Assembly (NCBI RefSeq): GCF_001696535.1 | Contig: NZ_MBQE01000001.1 | Coordinates: 682,001 to 746,000 of the forward strand | Source: Stappia indica | GTDB taxonomy: Bacteria; Pseudomonadota; Alphaproteobacteria; Rhizobiales; Stappiaceae | Reading direction: 5' to 3' | DNA: 64,000 nucleotides | Part shown: one piece after another, positions 1 to 8,533 of the stretch | Numbering within the stretch: position 1 is the stretch's first letter | How the letters are laid out: each line of letters opens with the position of its first letter | Program-made: the position numbers and the translations under genes | The notes under the pieces: model-generated | Seen by the model: only the letters and a program-made list of their open reading frames with translations | What the model was told of the DNA's origin: nothing | Database searches by the model: none

Positions 1-115
1 TGGCCTCCTTCATTGCGCGGAGGATGGCCAAAGCGCTACGATACGTCCAATATTGACCAGGCTGGATTACGATATGTATGATATATCACGAGCACCGCTT
101 GCGTCGGGCCGCGGT

Positions 116-1012
116 ATGATCGACCTGCGCAAGATGGAGCAGTTCGTCGCCGTCGCGGAGGAGCGGCATTTTCATCGGGCGGCTCACCGCCTCGGAATGT
201 CCCAGCCACCGTTGACGGTTGCGATCAAACGGTTGGAAGAGGATCTGGGCGTCGGTCTGATCGAGCGTGGCGGCAACCGGATTCTGGGCCTGACCGCCGC
301 AGGTCATGCCTTTCTCCGTGAAGCGCGTGAGACGCTTCGTCAGGCGCATTACGCGATCCGCATGGCGCAGGAGACCGCAGCCGGCCTCACCGGCCTTGTC
401 CGGCTGGGCTATGTCGGCAGCGCGCTCTATGGACGATTGCCCGATACGGTAAGAGCGTTTCGTCAGGCGCGGCCCGATGTGCGCCTGGAGTTGCGAGAGG
501 CGACCACGGCAACCCAGATCGTCGGTCTTCTGAACGGTACGCTGGATGCCGCGATCATCATTCCCCCGCTGGCCGATGCGGAGGGCATCGATCTGCACGG
601 CTTCGATCACGACCGGCTTTGCATGGCCCTGCCGATTGACCATCCCCTGTCGAGGCAAGACAGGCTGACGCTTGCGGACCTTGCGGATGAGGCATTCATT
701 CTATGGCCGATGATCGAGGGGCGTGGCTTTCATCTTCAAGTGATCCGCTTGTGCGCAGACGCCGGTTTTGCGCCGAGGATCATGCAGGAGGCGCATGGTA
801 TGCATGCTGTCCTGTCGCTTGTCGCGGTGGGCGCAGGCGTGTCCATCGTCCCCGAGAGCATGGCGGACTTTCGGCCGGATCGCATTGCATATCGCGCAAT
901 AGCCGCGCCGGAAGCCGCTTTCGAACTATCTCTGGCGGTCCGCGAGCCAACCCCGGCGACCAAGGCATTTGTGATGATAGCTACGGAGCCGCTAGGTAGC
1001 ATTGAACATTAA
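116..1012 (+). CDS. LysR-family transcriptional regulator
   Basis: A LysR-type regulator of 298 residues. The N-terminal 60 residues form the winged helix (KMEQFVAVAEERHFHRAAHRLGMSQPPLTVAIKRLEEDLG is the LysR signature region, with the A-x-x-L-x-x-S-Q-P-x-L core). The rest is a type 2 periplasmic-binding-like effector domain. The frame is open back to base 53, but the ATG at 116 places the MIDLRKMEQF start where LysR proteins normally begin. It stands alone: no divergently transcribed target is visible because the window starts only 115 bases upstream. The effector is unknown. The family assignment is certain, the target is not. Confidence 0.9.
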   Translation: MIDLRKMEQFVAVAEERHFHRAAHRLGMSQPPLTVAIKRLEEDLGVGLIERGGNRILGLTAAGHAFLREARETLRQAHYAIRMAQETAAGLTGLVRLGYVGSALYGRLPDTVRAFRQARPDVRLELREATTATQIVGLLNGTLDAAIIIPPLADAEGIDLHGFDHDRLCMALPIDHPLSRQDRLTLADLADEAFILWPMIEGRGFHLQVIRLCADAGFAPRIMQEAHGMHAVLSLVAVGAGVSIVPESMADFRPDRIAYRAIAAPEAAFELSLAVREPTPATKAFVMIATEPLGSIEH

Positions 1013-1212
1013 TGCTGCGTGAGATTCCTCGAACGGCGGCTTCGAGCTCCAGGCTGACATACTTACGATCTAGGGTAAACGTCGGAAGCTGCCGTCGCTG
1101 AACTTCAAGTCGTAGCGGGCTGTAGCGTAGACTCGACGCCTTGCTATCTCACACGACGGACATGCGCTGATCGGCGGCACATAGGCTATTGTATGCGGCA
1201 ATCGGCGGGGAC

Positions 1213-1302
1213 TGGCGGAGAGGAAGGGATTCGAACCCTCGATACCGTCTCCGGTATACTCCCTTAGCAGGGGAGCGCCTTCGACCACTCGGCCACCTCT
1301 CC
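1213..1302 (-). tRNA. tRNA-Ser (anticodon GCT)
   Basis: On the minus strand the molecule begins GGAGAGGTGGCCGAGTGG and ends CCTCTCC, followed by discriminator G and an encoded CCA. The 7-bp acceptor stem pairs perfectly. The anticodon loop reads CTGCTAA, giving GCT (serine AGC/AGU codons). It has a long variable arm, and the T-loop reads GGTTCGAATC. The length of 90 nt including CCA fits a class II tRNA. Confidence 0.97.
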
Positions 1303-1659
1303 GTGCCGCCCTTTTCAAGGATTTGCGTGCGTTTGGCAAGACGGGAAGTTGCGGTTTTGTCCGCCCCCGCTCCCCGGACGCGGAAAATGGCGGCTTTCGC
1401 CGGTCTTGCCGGGCGAATTTCCACAGGCAAGGCGCGGAAATGCGCCGCAAACCGGCGCGGCGCGGGCGCTCCCCGCCTTTCCCGACCTTGTCGAGACGAA
1501 AAACATATTTCCGTCGCCGTCGCTGGCGCACTGAACTGTAACGGCTGGCGACAACAGGGCTTTTGCCCGGCGGCTGTCGGCACGCGCCGCAGTTTTCAGG
1601 CGGGTATTTCCAGACCAAGACGATTTCGACCGGACCATTCATTCAACCAACCGGGTTTC
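1303..1659. other. Non-coding stretch between tRNA-Ser and the LuxR-type genes
   Basis: Open frames run through here on both strands, but they also cross the tRNA gene and have no family resemblance, so I treat them as GC-driven artefacts. I see no convincing promoter or hairpin. The region presumably carries the promoter for the small HTH gene that starts at 1660. Confidence 0.4.
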
Positions 1660-1950
1660 ATGACGACCACACTTGAGGCTGTTCCCTTCGAGGCGATCGC
1701 CGAAACACGCAGCGATCCGCTCGCACGAGAGCTCTACCGGGCATGGCGCCACCGCGTGGCCCTCACCAATCGCGAGCGCGACTGCGTCGCCTGGGCGGCG
1801 GAGGGAAAGACCGAGTGGGAAAGCGCCGCCATTCTCGGCATCGCGCCGAAGACCGTCGAAAGCCACCTCATCGCCGCGCGCAGGAAGCTCAACGCCGCCA
1901 ACAAGGTACATCTCATCGCCAAGGCGCTGCGCCTCGGGATCATCGACTGA
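1660..1950 (+). CDS. Stand-alone LuxR/GerE-type HTH protein
   Basis: A 96-residue protein consisting of a short N-terminal stretch and one complete GerE/LuxR helix-turn-helix (residues ~32-94; LTNRERDCVAWAAEGKTEW, then IAPKTVESHLIAARRKLNA). No ligand-binding domain is present. The HTH is nearly identical to the C-terminus of the gene that starts 8 bases downstream, so it looks like a partial duplication of that gene. The start is the ATG at 1660; only a weak ribosome site precedes it. Single-domain LuxR proteins can act as DNA-binding regulators or as dimerisation antagonists of full-length partners. Which applies here is open. Confidence 0.7.
   Translation: MTTTLEAVPFEAIAETRSDPLARELYRAWRHRVALTNRERDCVAWAAEGKTEWESAAILGIAPKTVESHLIAARRKLNAANKVHLIAKALRLGIID
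1760..1950 (+). repeat. Direct repeat copy 1 (HTH-coding); copy 2 at 2493-2683
   Basis: A stretch of about 190 bases ending at the stop codon recurs 733 bases downstream, again ending at a stop codon. Base-by-base comparison by eye gives about 17 mismatches in 188 positions, most of them in the last 40 bases. The preceding ~150 bases are about 95% identical, including synonymous positions, so this is recent duplication or gene conversion rather than ancient homology. Confidence 0.85.
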
Positions 1951-1957
1951 GGCCCCC

Positions 1958-2683
1958 TTGCACACGGCGGACCTGCTTGCCCATCTCGACCGGATCCGCC
2001 ACGCCGCGACGGCGGAAGACGTGCGCAGCCGGCTGGTCCAAGCGAGCGGGGGCTACGGCATCGATCAGGTGATGTGCGGGCTCGTGCCGGCCCGGGCCAC
2101 TCCGCCGGCACAGGCGCGCAAGTCCATCTTCTTCGGCAACTGGCCGACAAGCTGGCTGGAGCGCTATGTCGCCCGCCGCTATGTCGAGATCGACCCGGTG
2201 ATCTCGCGGGTCGTCTCGGCAGATGCGATGTTCGACTGGCGCGAGGCGCGCGCGCCGGCGGAAAGGGCACCCCTTGCCCGGCTGATGATGGAGGAGGCGC
2301 GCGAGCACGGGTTGTCGGCCGGCTTCGCCCTGCCCTTCTCCGGCCCTGGCGGCCAGCGCGGCAGCATCTCTCTCAGCGGAGAACGCATCGAGCTGGACCC
2401 TTCCGACCGCCCGACACTCGCGCTCCTGGCGGCAAGCGCGGCGGATCGGGCCGCGACCCTGCTGCAGGGAGACGCTTGGCGTCCCGCCTCGCCCCTCACC
2501 GTTCGCGAGCGCGACTGCGTCGCCTGGGCAGCGGAGGGAAAGACCGAGTGGGAGAGCGCCGCCATCCTGGGCATCGCGCCGAGGACCGTCGAAAGCCACC
2601 TCATCGCCGCGCGCAGGAAGCTCAACGCCGCCAACAAGGTGCATCTCATCGCCATCGCCTTTCGGCTCGGCCTGATCGACTGA
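1958..2683 (+). CDS. LuxR-family regulator with autoinducer-binding domain (LuxR solo)
   Basis: A 241-residue protein if translation starts at the TTG at 1958, just after the stop of the preceding small gene. No ATG gives a full-length product. The N-terminal ~165 residues match the autoinducer-binding domain: the ligand-pocket pattern of TraR/LuxR proteins is visible as W (NWPTSW), Y (ERYVARRY), D-P (EIDPVI), W (FDWREA) and G (HGLSAGF). The C-terminus is a GerE HTH (LTVRERDCVAWAAEGKTEW). No luxI-type synthase lies in the window, so it may sense exogenous or distantly encoded acyl-homoserine lactone. The spacing and the shared HTH suggest co-transcription with the upstream gene. Confidence 0.8.
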   Translation: MHTADLLAHLDRIRHAATAEDVRSRLVQASGGYGIDQVMCGLVPARATPPAQARKSIFFGNWPTSWLERYVARRYVEIDPVISRVVSADAMFDWREARAPAERAPLARLMMEEAREHGLSAGFALPFSGPGGQRGSISLSGERIELDPSDRPTLALLAASAADRAATLLQGDAWRPASPLTVRERDCVAWAAEGKTEWESAAILGIAPRTVESHLIAARRKLNAANKVHLIAIAFRLGLID

Positions 2684-2822
2684 GACGCCCGGCCCGTCAA
2701 TCCGGGAATCCCATGATGGTGAGCCGGGCAAAGCCTGCAAGACTTGAGGATCACGAGAGACAGACGGAGACGCCAGGCGGTTCGGAAGGCAGGCCGTTCC
2801 GGGACGAGGAGAAAGGAACGGC

Positions 2823-3113
2823 ATGGACAGGAAAAGCCGGCGGGACGAGACCCGACGACGGATCATCGAGCGGCTGGATGCGGCCATCGCCCGGCTGGCG
2901 CCGCATCCGGAACTGGTGGTGCTGGGAAGCCGTCTGGCGGCGATCCGCGAGATCGCAGCGATGGAACTGGCAAGGACGCCGGACAGCGAACAGATGCAGG
3001 GACTGGCCGAAGGCGCACAGAAGCCGTATCGCGGCAGATGCGAGACCTCGAGAAAAGCGCGGGAAGACAACCCGGACGGCGACGCAGGCCCGCAGGCGGA
3101 CGAGACGCCCTAG
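2823..3113 (+). CDS. Small hypothetical protein
   Basis: A 96-residue charged protein with no family that I recognise. A good ribosome site (GGAGAAAGG) lies just before the ATG. The first ~65 residues are helical (RRRIIERLDAAIARLAPHPELVVLGSRLAAIREIAAMELA) with normal GC-rich third positions. The last 30 residues are low-complexity and polar, while the +1 frame there reads like a continued helix, so a frameshift is possible. It lies just downstream of the LuxR solo and could belong to its transcript. Moderate to low confidence that it is a real gene. Confidence 0.4.
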   Translation: MDRKSRRDETRRRIIERLDAAIARLAPHPELVVLGSRLAAIREIAAMELARTPDSEQMQGLAEGAQKPYRGRCETSRKAREDNPDGDAGPQADETP

Positions 3114-3334
3114 CGCCGGGAGAGCGGATCGGCACGCGCGCTTGCAGCGGCGGCAAGATGCGGATCGCGGATGGTTGCCCTGACAGGGCAACGGGCAGGA
3201 AGGCGGTAAGGGAAACGGGCTGCGGCGCAGGCGCACCGTTGCAGGCGCTCTATGGGAAGCGCTTCAGCGCGCCGCAGCCAGGTTGACGTCCTTGGTGGAA
3301 ATGTCCCTTGCGCAGGGACCGGCTCCACCGCGGA

Positions 3335-3604
3335 TCAATGCAGGGACAGCCACTCGCGGGCCGCACGCTGGGCGTCGGCGATTTCCGAGCGGGTCATCTC
3401 GGCGGAGATTTCCTTGCGGTAGCGCACCGCGTCCTGGCTGCCCTTGACGGCGGCGATGTTGAACCACTTGTGCGCGGCCACGAGGTCGGCGGCACCGTGG
3501 CGGCCGCAGGCGCAGTCCAGTCCCATCTGCAGCAGGATATCCGGGCCGGCGGGCTGGCCGCCCATGATGGCGAGGTCAGGGGAAGCGAGTTCCAAGCGAG
3601 CCAT
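3335..3604 (-). CDS. Small Sel1-repeat-like protein
   Basis: An 89-residue protein resembling a single Sel1/TPR-like unit: a helix beginning LLQMGLDCACGRHGAADLVAAHKWFNIAAVKGSQDAVRYR, then IAAEMT-type and AQRAAREWL helices. The pattern G-x-x-Y/C-A-x-G, D-L-V-A-A-H-K-W-F-N-I-A-A is typical of Sel1 repeats. The ATG is preceded by AAGGAG. Proteins of this size occur widely in Alphaproteobacteria without an assigned role; binding to another protein is the family expectation. No signal peptide is visible. Confidence 0.75.
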   Translation of the reverse strand: MARLELASPDLAIMGGQPAGPDILLQMGLDCACGRHGAADLVAAHKWFNIAAVKGSQDAVRYRKEISAEMTRSEIADAQRAAREWLSLH

Positions 3605-4062
3605 GTCTCACACTCCTTGTCGGTCGTCTTGCGACCGGCGTCCTGCCGGTCGGTTGCGGGGCGAAGGCCGCGGGATGCTTGATCTTTTCCCCGCAATCTT
3701 CATGTCCGAGTGTGGTCGCGGCCCTTCAACGCGGGCTTAAAATTCTCGCTTAACAGGAAGAAAACGAGTCGAAAACGCTTGGTAAACTTCACGAAGGATT
3801 CAGCATTTCAGCGCGGAAACGGCAGCGGAATCAAAGCAACTTGACTCAACATGGATTCGCGCGGGAAACGCTTGATTCACCTTGTGACGAACTGGCGTCT
3901 TCAGACCCTTTGCAAGGATGCCCGGAAAAGCGCGCCAAGCGCCGGCACACGCTTTCCCAAAGACCGACACGAAGAGGGCCAGCAGTGGCCACCCTGGCGC
4001 CCCAGTTTTCCGGCAGCTTGCGATGACGACAGGTCTTCGCACGCCCCCCCGAAAGGAAACCG
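3605..4062. other. Non-coding stretch between divergent small genes
   Basis: This is the 458-base divergent region between the Sel1-like gene and the DUF2147 gene. It is AT-richer around 3738-3850, as expected for promoters reading both ways. Short open frames here overlap each other on both strands and have no recognisable products. No strong hairpin was seen. Confidence 0.4.
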
Positions 4063-4512
4063 ATGACGCGTCCCCGCCTTCTCTCCCTGCCCGCGCTGAG
4101 CGGGCTCGCCCTGCTCGCCCTCGCCCCGCCGGCCCTCGCCTCGGACGAGATCTTCGGCACATGGCAGACGCCGGCCGCCGGCACGGTGCGCGTCGGCCCC
4201 TGCGGCGCCGCGCCTTGCGGGCTGCTGATCGACTTCCCGCCGCCGCCGGGCACCACGCGGCAAAGCGCAACGGACGTGAAGAACCGCGACGCCGCCAAGC
4301 GGAGCCGCAAGCTTCTCAACGTACCGGTGATCTGGGATATCGCGCCGGGCAGCGAGGCCGGCAGCTGGAACGCCCGGGTCTACGACCCGCGGCGGGGCGT
4401 GACAGCCAAGGCGACGGCGACGCTGCAGGGCGACGACCGCCTGTCCATTCGCGGCTGCGTGCGGATGGTCGTGCAGCTGTGCGAAACGGAAGTGTGGCGC
4501 CGGGCGAACTGA
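4063..4512 (+). CDS. DUF2147 family exported protein
   Basis: A 149-residue secreted protein. Residues 1-26 form a signal peptide (basic start, long Leu/Ala core, cut after ALA). The mature part shows the DUF2147 features: an opening G-x-W (IFGTWQTP), a cysteine pair in a PCGAAPCGLLIDF segment, and a closing W-x-A-R-V-Y-D-P-x-x-G and C-V-R-M-V...W-R-R. The family is periplasmic with a lipocalin-like beta fold and no established biochemical role. Transcribed alone. Confidence 0.8.
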   Translation: MTRPRLLSLPALSGLALLALAPPALASDEIFGTWQTPAAGTVRVGPCGAAPCGLLIDFPPPPGTTRQSATDVKNRDAAKRSRKLLNVPVIWDIAPGSEAGSWNARVYDPRRGVTAKATATLQGDDRLSIRGCVRMVVQLCETEVWRRAN

Positions 4513-4542
4513 TCCCCCGGCGCCCCTGTAATTCGCGAAAGG

Positions 4543-5256
4543 TCAGCGCGCGCGCTGGCCGAACAGCACCGACTGGGCGCCCTTGTCGCTCGCAAGGTTG
4601 AGCTGCTCGCGCATCTCCCGGCCGACGGCCAGCCCGCGCTCCACCGCCGGGCGCGCCTTCAGCGCCTCCAGCCAGCGCTGCACGTTCGGGAAGTCCTTGC
4701 CCAGATCCATGCCCTGCCGCTCCCAGCCGGTCGCCCAGCCGACGATCGCCATGTCGGCGATGGAATACTCGTCGGCGACGAAATCGCGCCCGGCGAGCTG
4801 CTTGTCGAGCACGCCGTAAAGCCGGTGCGTCTCGTTGAGATAGCGGTCCATGGCGTAGGGGATCTTCTCCGGCGCATAGACGCGGAAATGGTGGTTCTGG
4901 CCGAGCATCGGGCCGAAGCCGCCCATCTGCCACATCAGCCACTTGTCGACCTTCACCCGCTTGCGCTCGTCGGTCGGGTAGAACTGGCCGAACTTGCGCC
5001 CGAGATACTGCAGGATCGCGCCGGATTCGAAGACCGAGATCGGCTCGCCACCCGGCCCTTCCGGATCGACGATGGCCGGCATGCGGTTGTTCGGCGAGAT
5101 CTTCAGGAACTCGGGCTTGAACTGGTCGCCCGCGCCGATGTTGACGAGGTTGAGGTTGTAGGGAACGCCGAGCTCTTCCAGCAGGATCGAGACTTTCCAG
5201 CCGTTCGGGGTCGGCCAGTAATGCAGTTCGATGGGCTTGGTCTGGGTCGCGGACAT
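4543..5256 (-). CDS. Glutathione S-transferase family protein (YghU/YfcG-like)
   Basis: A 237-residue cytosolic protein with an N-terminal thioredoxin-like GST domain (HYWPTPNGWKVSILLEELGV, then NNRMPAIVDPEGP and the glutathione-binding E-S of SVFESGAILQYLG) and an all-helical C-terminal domain (SIADMAIVGW). The N-G-W-K start of the first helix is typical of the nu-class, disulfide-bond oxidoreductase-like GSTs related to E. coli YghU and YfcG. An ATG three codons upstream (5265) is possible, but a GGAG site is better spaced for 5256. It likely handles glutathione-dependent disulfides or peroxides; the substrate is unknown. Confidence 0.87.
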   Translation of the reverse strand: MSATQTKPIELHYWPTPNGWKVSILLEELGVPYNLNLVNIGAGDQFKPEFLKISPNNRMPAIVDPEGPGGEPISVFESGAILQYLGRKFGQFYPTDERKRVKVDKWLMWQMGGFGPMLGQNHHFRVYAPEKIPYAMDRYLNETHRLYGVLDKQLAGRDFVADEYSIADMAIVGWATGWERQGMDLGKDFPNVQRWLEALKARPAVERGLAVGREMREQLNLASDKGAQSVLFGQRAR

Positions 5257-5398
5257 GCCTGTCATGCTCCATGTTTCTCGAAAGGGCCGGAGCTTTCCGG
5301 GCTGTCGCCCGCATGCCGCCCGCGGCCGGTCGGGTTAGAACTTAAGGCGTGAAAGCGCCCTTACAACCACCGCAAGCCCGGCGCCGTGCGGCAGGCGC

Positions 5399-5428
5399 CG
5401 CCTCGTGAACGCTCGATCACACGAGGCG
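5399..5428 (-). terminator. Terminator-like hairpin downstream of the GNAT gene
   Basis: A 9-bp inverted repeat (CGCCTCGTG / CACGAGGCG) with a 12-base loop lies 15 bases past the stop codon of the minus-strand GNAT gene. No T-run follows, so it is a weak terminator call. Confidence 0.35.
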
Positions 5429-5442
5429 TACGCCGCGCACGC

Positions 5443-5955
5443 TCACAGCATCAGCTTGTAGCCGACATGCGAGGGCTGGTAGCCGAGCGTCTGGTAGAAG
5501 TCGTGCGCGCCCTGGCGCTCGCGATTGGAGGTGAGCTGCAGCAGGACGCAGCCGCTTTCGCGCGCCCGTGCCTCGGCAAAGCGCATCATCGCCCGGCCGA
5601 TGCCGCATCCGCGCAGCTCCGGGTCCACATGCACGCTCTCCACCTGGGCGCGCGGGCGCCCGCCGAAGGAGAGCCCGTCGATGATCGTCAGCTCGAACAT
5701 GCCGGCGATGGACCCGGCCTCCATGCCCGGCAGGCGCGCCACGTGCAGCACGGTCGCGCCGCCCGCCACCATGCGGCGGAAGGCGGCGAGATAGGGCGCA
5801 AGGTCGCCCGCCTCCTGCCCGACGCGCGCACCGGCCGCATTGGCGCTCATCAAGGCGGCGCAGGCGGCAACGTCGTCCTCGGTCGCAGGCGCGATGTCGA
5901 GCCCCTGCAGCTCCGCCTCGAACATCCCGCCCTCACTCATGCCGCCCTCACTCAT
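5443..5955 (-). CDS. GNAT-family N-acetyltransferase
   Basis: A single-domain acetyltransferase of about 170 residues. Motif A is visible as [19 protein letters not shown] (the acetyl-CoA pyrophosphate loop R-G-x-G-I-G-R), followed by the C-terminal alpha-beta unit with FYQTLGYQP. The substrate is unknown. The start overlaps the end of the TerC-like gene (ATGAGTGA), implying translational coupling. A 15-base tandem duplication creates two in-frame ATGs at 5955 and 5940, with a third at 5925; all give the same core domain. Confidence 0.85.
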   Translation of the reverse strand: MSEGGMSEGGMFEAELQGLDIAPATEDDVAACAALMSANAAGARVGQEAGDLAPYLAAFRRMVAGGATVLHVARLPGMEAGSIAGMFELTIIDGLSFGGRPRAQVESVHVDPELRGCGIGRAMMRFAEARARESGCVLLQLTSNRERQGAHDFYQTLGYQPSHVGYKLML

Positions 5956-7513
5956 GGGCAACCGCCGTCGGCTCCACCGGCGCAATCCGCACCTTGCCGA
6001 TGGCCCGCTTTTCCAGCGACAGCACCTCGAAGCGCAGACCCCCGGTCTCCAGCACGTCGCCGACCTTCGGCAGGTGGCCCAGCTGGGACATGATGTAGCC
6101 GGCCAGCGTCGAGTAGCGGTTGGCCTCGTCGACGAGATCGTGGCCGATGGCGGCGCTGAGCTGGCGGATATCGATGAAGGCGTCCACGGTCCAGGAGCCG
6201 TCCTCCTGCTTCTGCAGCGCGGCCGCCTCCTCGTCCATGTCCGGGAACTCGCCGGCGATCGCCTCCAGCACGTCGGTCGGCGTCGCGATGCCTTCCAGCG
6301 AGCCGTATTCGTCGATCACCATGGCCATCTGCACCGGCGAGCGGCGCAGCAGCTCCATCACGGTCAGCACGTCGGTCATCTCGTGCACCACACCCGGCTG
6401 GCGCATCAGCCGCGCCCAGTCGACCGCCTCTCCGCCGATCACCGCGTTGAGCAGGTCCTTGGTCAGCGCCACGCCGACGAACTCGTCGACGCTGCCGCGC
6501 GCCAGCACCACCCGGCCGTGGGTGAGCCGGCGGATCGCCGCGCGCAGCTCCTCGTCCGGCTTGTCGAGATCCAGCCATTCCAGCTCGTTGGACGGCGTCA
6601 TGATCGAGCTGACCGGGCGCTGGCCGAGGCCCAGCACGCCGCGGATCATGTCCTGTTCCTCGGGCTTGAACAATTCGCCCAAGGCCGCCTGCTCGGCGAT
6701 CACGTCGACCGTCTCGCCCAGCGGCTGCTCGCCGACCTTGCCGCCGAGCATGCGCAGCACCGCCTCGGACGTGCGCTCGCGCAGGTTTCCGGCGACGACG
6801 AGCTGCTCGCGGTTGCGCCGGCCGATCTGGTTGAACGCCTCGATCAGCACCGAGAAGCCGATGGCCGCATAGAGGTAGCCCTTCGGGATGTGCTGGCCGA
6901 AGCCTTCCACCACCAGGCTGAAGCCGATCATCAGCAGGAACCCGAGGCACAGGATCACCACCGTCGGATGCTTGGAGACGAAGGCCATCAGCGGCTTGGA
7001 GGCGATCATCATCACCGCCATGGCGATACACACGGCCGTGATCATCACCGCCAGATTGTTGACCATGCCGACGGCGGTGATGACGCTGTCGAGCGAGAAC
7101 ACCGCATCGAGGACGACGATCTGGACGATCACCTGCCAGAACACCGCATGGACGACCTTGCCGCTCTTGTGGCCATGCGCGCCCTCCAGCCGCTCGTGCA
7201 GTTCCATCGTGCCCTTGAACAGCAGGAACACGCCGCCGATGATCAGGATCAGGTCGCGCCCGGAGAAGGAGAAGCCGCCCAGCGAGAACAGCGGGTTGGT
7301 CAGCGTCACGATCCAGGAAATCGAGAACAGCAGCGCGATGCGCATGAACAGCGCCAGCGACAGGCCGATCAGGCGCGCCTTGTTGCGCTGGTTCGCCGGC
7401 AGCTTGTCGGCCAGGATGGCGATGAACACGAGGTTGTCGATACCGAGCACCACCTCGAGCAGCACCAGGGTGACAAGCCCGATCCAGATATTCGGATCTG
7501 CCAGGAATTCCAT
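5948..7513 (-). CDS. TerC-family membrane protein with CBS and CorC/HlyC domains
   Basis: 521 residues, matching the length of the E. coli YoaE/YegH type. Residues 1-230 form a TerC-like membrane domain with about seven helices and the conserved acidic [18 protein letters not shown] and [16 protein letters not shown] segments. Residues ~300-420 are a CBS pair ([41 protein letters not shown]), and residues ~430-520 are the CorC/HlyC transporter-associated domain. TerC relatives are linked to manganese export and to metal loading of secreted proteins. The CBS domains suggest nucleotide regulation, but ion specificity is inference. Confidence 0.88.
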   Translation of the reverse strand: MEFLADPNIWIGLVTLVLLEVVLGIDNLVFIAILADKLPANQRNKARLIGLSLALFMRIALLFSISWIVTLTNPLFSLGGFSFSGRDLILIIGGVFLLFKGTMELHERLEGAHGHKSGKVVHAVFWQVIVQIVVLDAVFSLDSVITAVGMVNNLAVMITAVCIAMAVMMIASKPLMAFVSKHPTVVILCLGFLLMIGFSLVVEGFGQHIPKGYLYAAIGFSVLIEAFNQIGRRNREQLVVAGNLRERTSEAVLRMLGGKVGEQPLGETVDVIAEQAALGELFKPEEQDMIRGVLGLGQRPVSSIMTPSNELEWLDLDKPDEELRAAIRRLTHGRVVLARGSVDEFVGVALTKDLLNAVIGGEAVDWARLMRQPGVVHEMTDVLTVMELLRRSPVQMAMVIDEYGSLEGIATPTDVLEAIAGEFPDMDEEAAALQKQEDGSWTVDAFIDIRQLSAAIGHDLVDEANRYSTLAGYIMSQLGHLPKVGDVLETGGLRFEVLSLEKRAIGKVRIAPVEPTAVAHE

Positions 7514-7855
7514 GTCGAACCTTTCCTAGTGGCGACGGCGCAGACGCCCGCAAGGCCCGCCATGCCGGATCGTGCGGCATGCGGGCTGTCGGTCTGCGGA
7601 ATGAGAGCGGGAGAAGGGATCGCGGAGCCGCCGGGCGCATGTCGCCAACGGCTCCCGGGGAAGTCGGTCGTCCGCGTCTGTGCTGTTGCCGTCGTCCGGC
7701 ATGAAAACGTCCGCCCCTTCTTGCGCGCGAAGGCGTGCCTGCGCGCCGCAACCGCAACCTAACATGGCCGCTGCACCGGTCAAGAAACGCAGCAGGGCGC
7801 CGGATGTTCCGCGCCATGCGATACGCGCGCGCAGAAAACACCCGCAATCGGGACG
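7514..7855 (-). other. 5' leader region of the TerC-like gene with a hairpin
   Basis: 342 bases lie between the TerC-like start and the end of btaB, with no supportable gene. An inverted repeat at 7624-7655 (GGAGCCG / CGGCTCC, 18-base loop) lies in the presumed 5' leader. TerC-type genes often carry a manganese-sensing yybP-ykoY riboswitch, but I could not match its consensus here. Confidence 0.3.
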
Positions 7856-8533
7856 TCAGGCCTCCAGCCGCCCCATCACCGCGTAGCCGCCGTGGAGCCG
7901 GCGGAACGTTGCCTGCGCGCCCTCAGCGGCCGCGCAGGCGGCAAGCGCCTGCTCCAGATCCGCCCGCGGCGTGACGTGGAACGCGGACAGCCAGGCGCGG
8001 AACGGCGCGCGCACCAAGCCCGGCCAGACCTCCATCATGCCGAAGTCGACGAGATGCAGCCGGCCGCCGGGGGCCAGCGCGCCGGCGCCGGCAGCCAGCG
8101 CCTCGCGCCAGGGCGGGATCATCGACAGGCTGTAGGAGAAGAACACCCGATCGAAGCGCTCGACGCCGAACAGCGCCGCCGTGTCGAACGCCGTCGCATC
8201 GCCTTGCGCGACGCTGATCCGGTCATCAAGCCCCGCGCGGCGGATCGAGCCGCGCGCGCTCTCCAGCATCTGCTGCGAGATGTCGATGCCGAAGAACCGC
8301 GCCTGCGGGTGCCGGCGGGCGGCCAGCACCAGATTGCGCGCCGTGCCGCAGCCGAGTTCGAGCACGGTGCCGCCCGGCGGCGGGGCGAGGTCGTCGATCA
8401 GCCGGTCGCGGCCAAGCAGGTAGTATTTGCGCGTCGCGTCATAGACATGCCGCTGCCAGCGGTAGATGCCGTCCATCAACTCCGCGCCGTTGGACGCCCC
8501 TGCCCCCGTCTCCGGCTCGCCCCGCACGGTCAT
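7856..8533 (-). CDS. btaB: S-adenosylmethionine-dependent N-methyltransferase for betaine lipid synthesis
   Basis: A 225-residue class I methyltransferase. Motif I is VLELGCGTARNLVLAARR (residues ~57-74), followed by the acidic FFGIDIS and the DATAF region. It starts at an ATG that overlaps the btaA stop (ATGA), and the pairing with a DUF3419 protein identifies it as BtaB. BtaB methylates diacylglyceryl-homoserine three times to give DGTS (diacylglyceryl-N,N,N-trimethylhomoserine), a phosphorus-free membrane lipid. In Rhodobacter and Sinorhizobium this lipid replaces phosphatidylcholine under phosphate starvation. I did not find a Pho box. Confidence 0.88.
   Translation of the reverse strand: MTVRGEPETGAGASNGAELMDGIYRWQRHVYDATRKYYLLGRDRLIDDLAPPPGGTVLELGCGTARNLVLAARRHPQARFFGIDISQQMLESARGSIRRAGLDDRISVAQGDATAFDTAALFGVERFDRVFFSYSLSMIPPWREALAAGAGALAPGGRLHLVDFGMMEVWPGLVRAPFRAWLSAFHVTPRADLEQALAACAAAEGAQATFRRLHGGYAVMGRLEA

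Noticed and set aside
1189-1950. Long frame running from the tRNA region into the small HTH gene
   Set aside because: Its first part overlaps tRNA-Ser antisense; only the segment from the ATG at 1660 has domain similarity.
7514-7855. yybP-ykoY manganese riboswitch
   Set aside because: The conserved loop sequences could not be matched; only a generic hairpin is visible, so no riboswitch is called.
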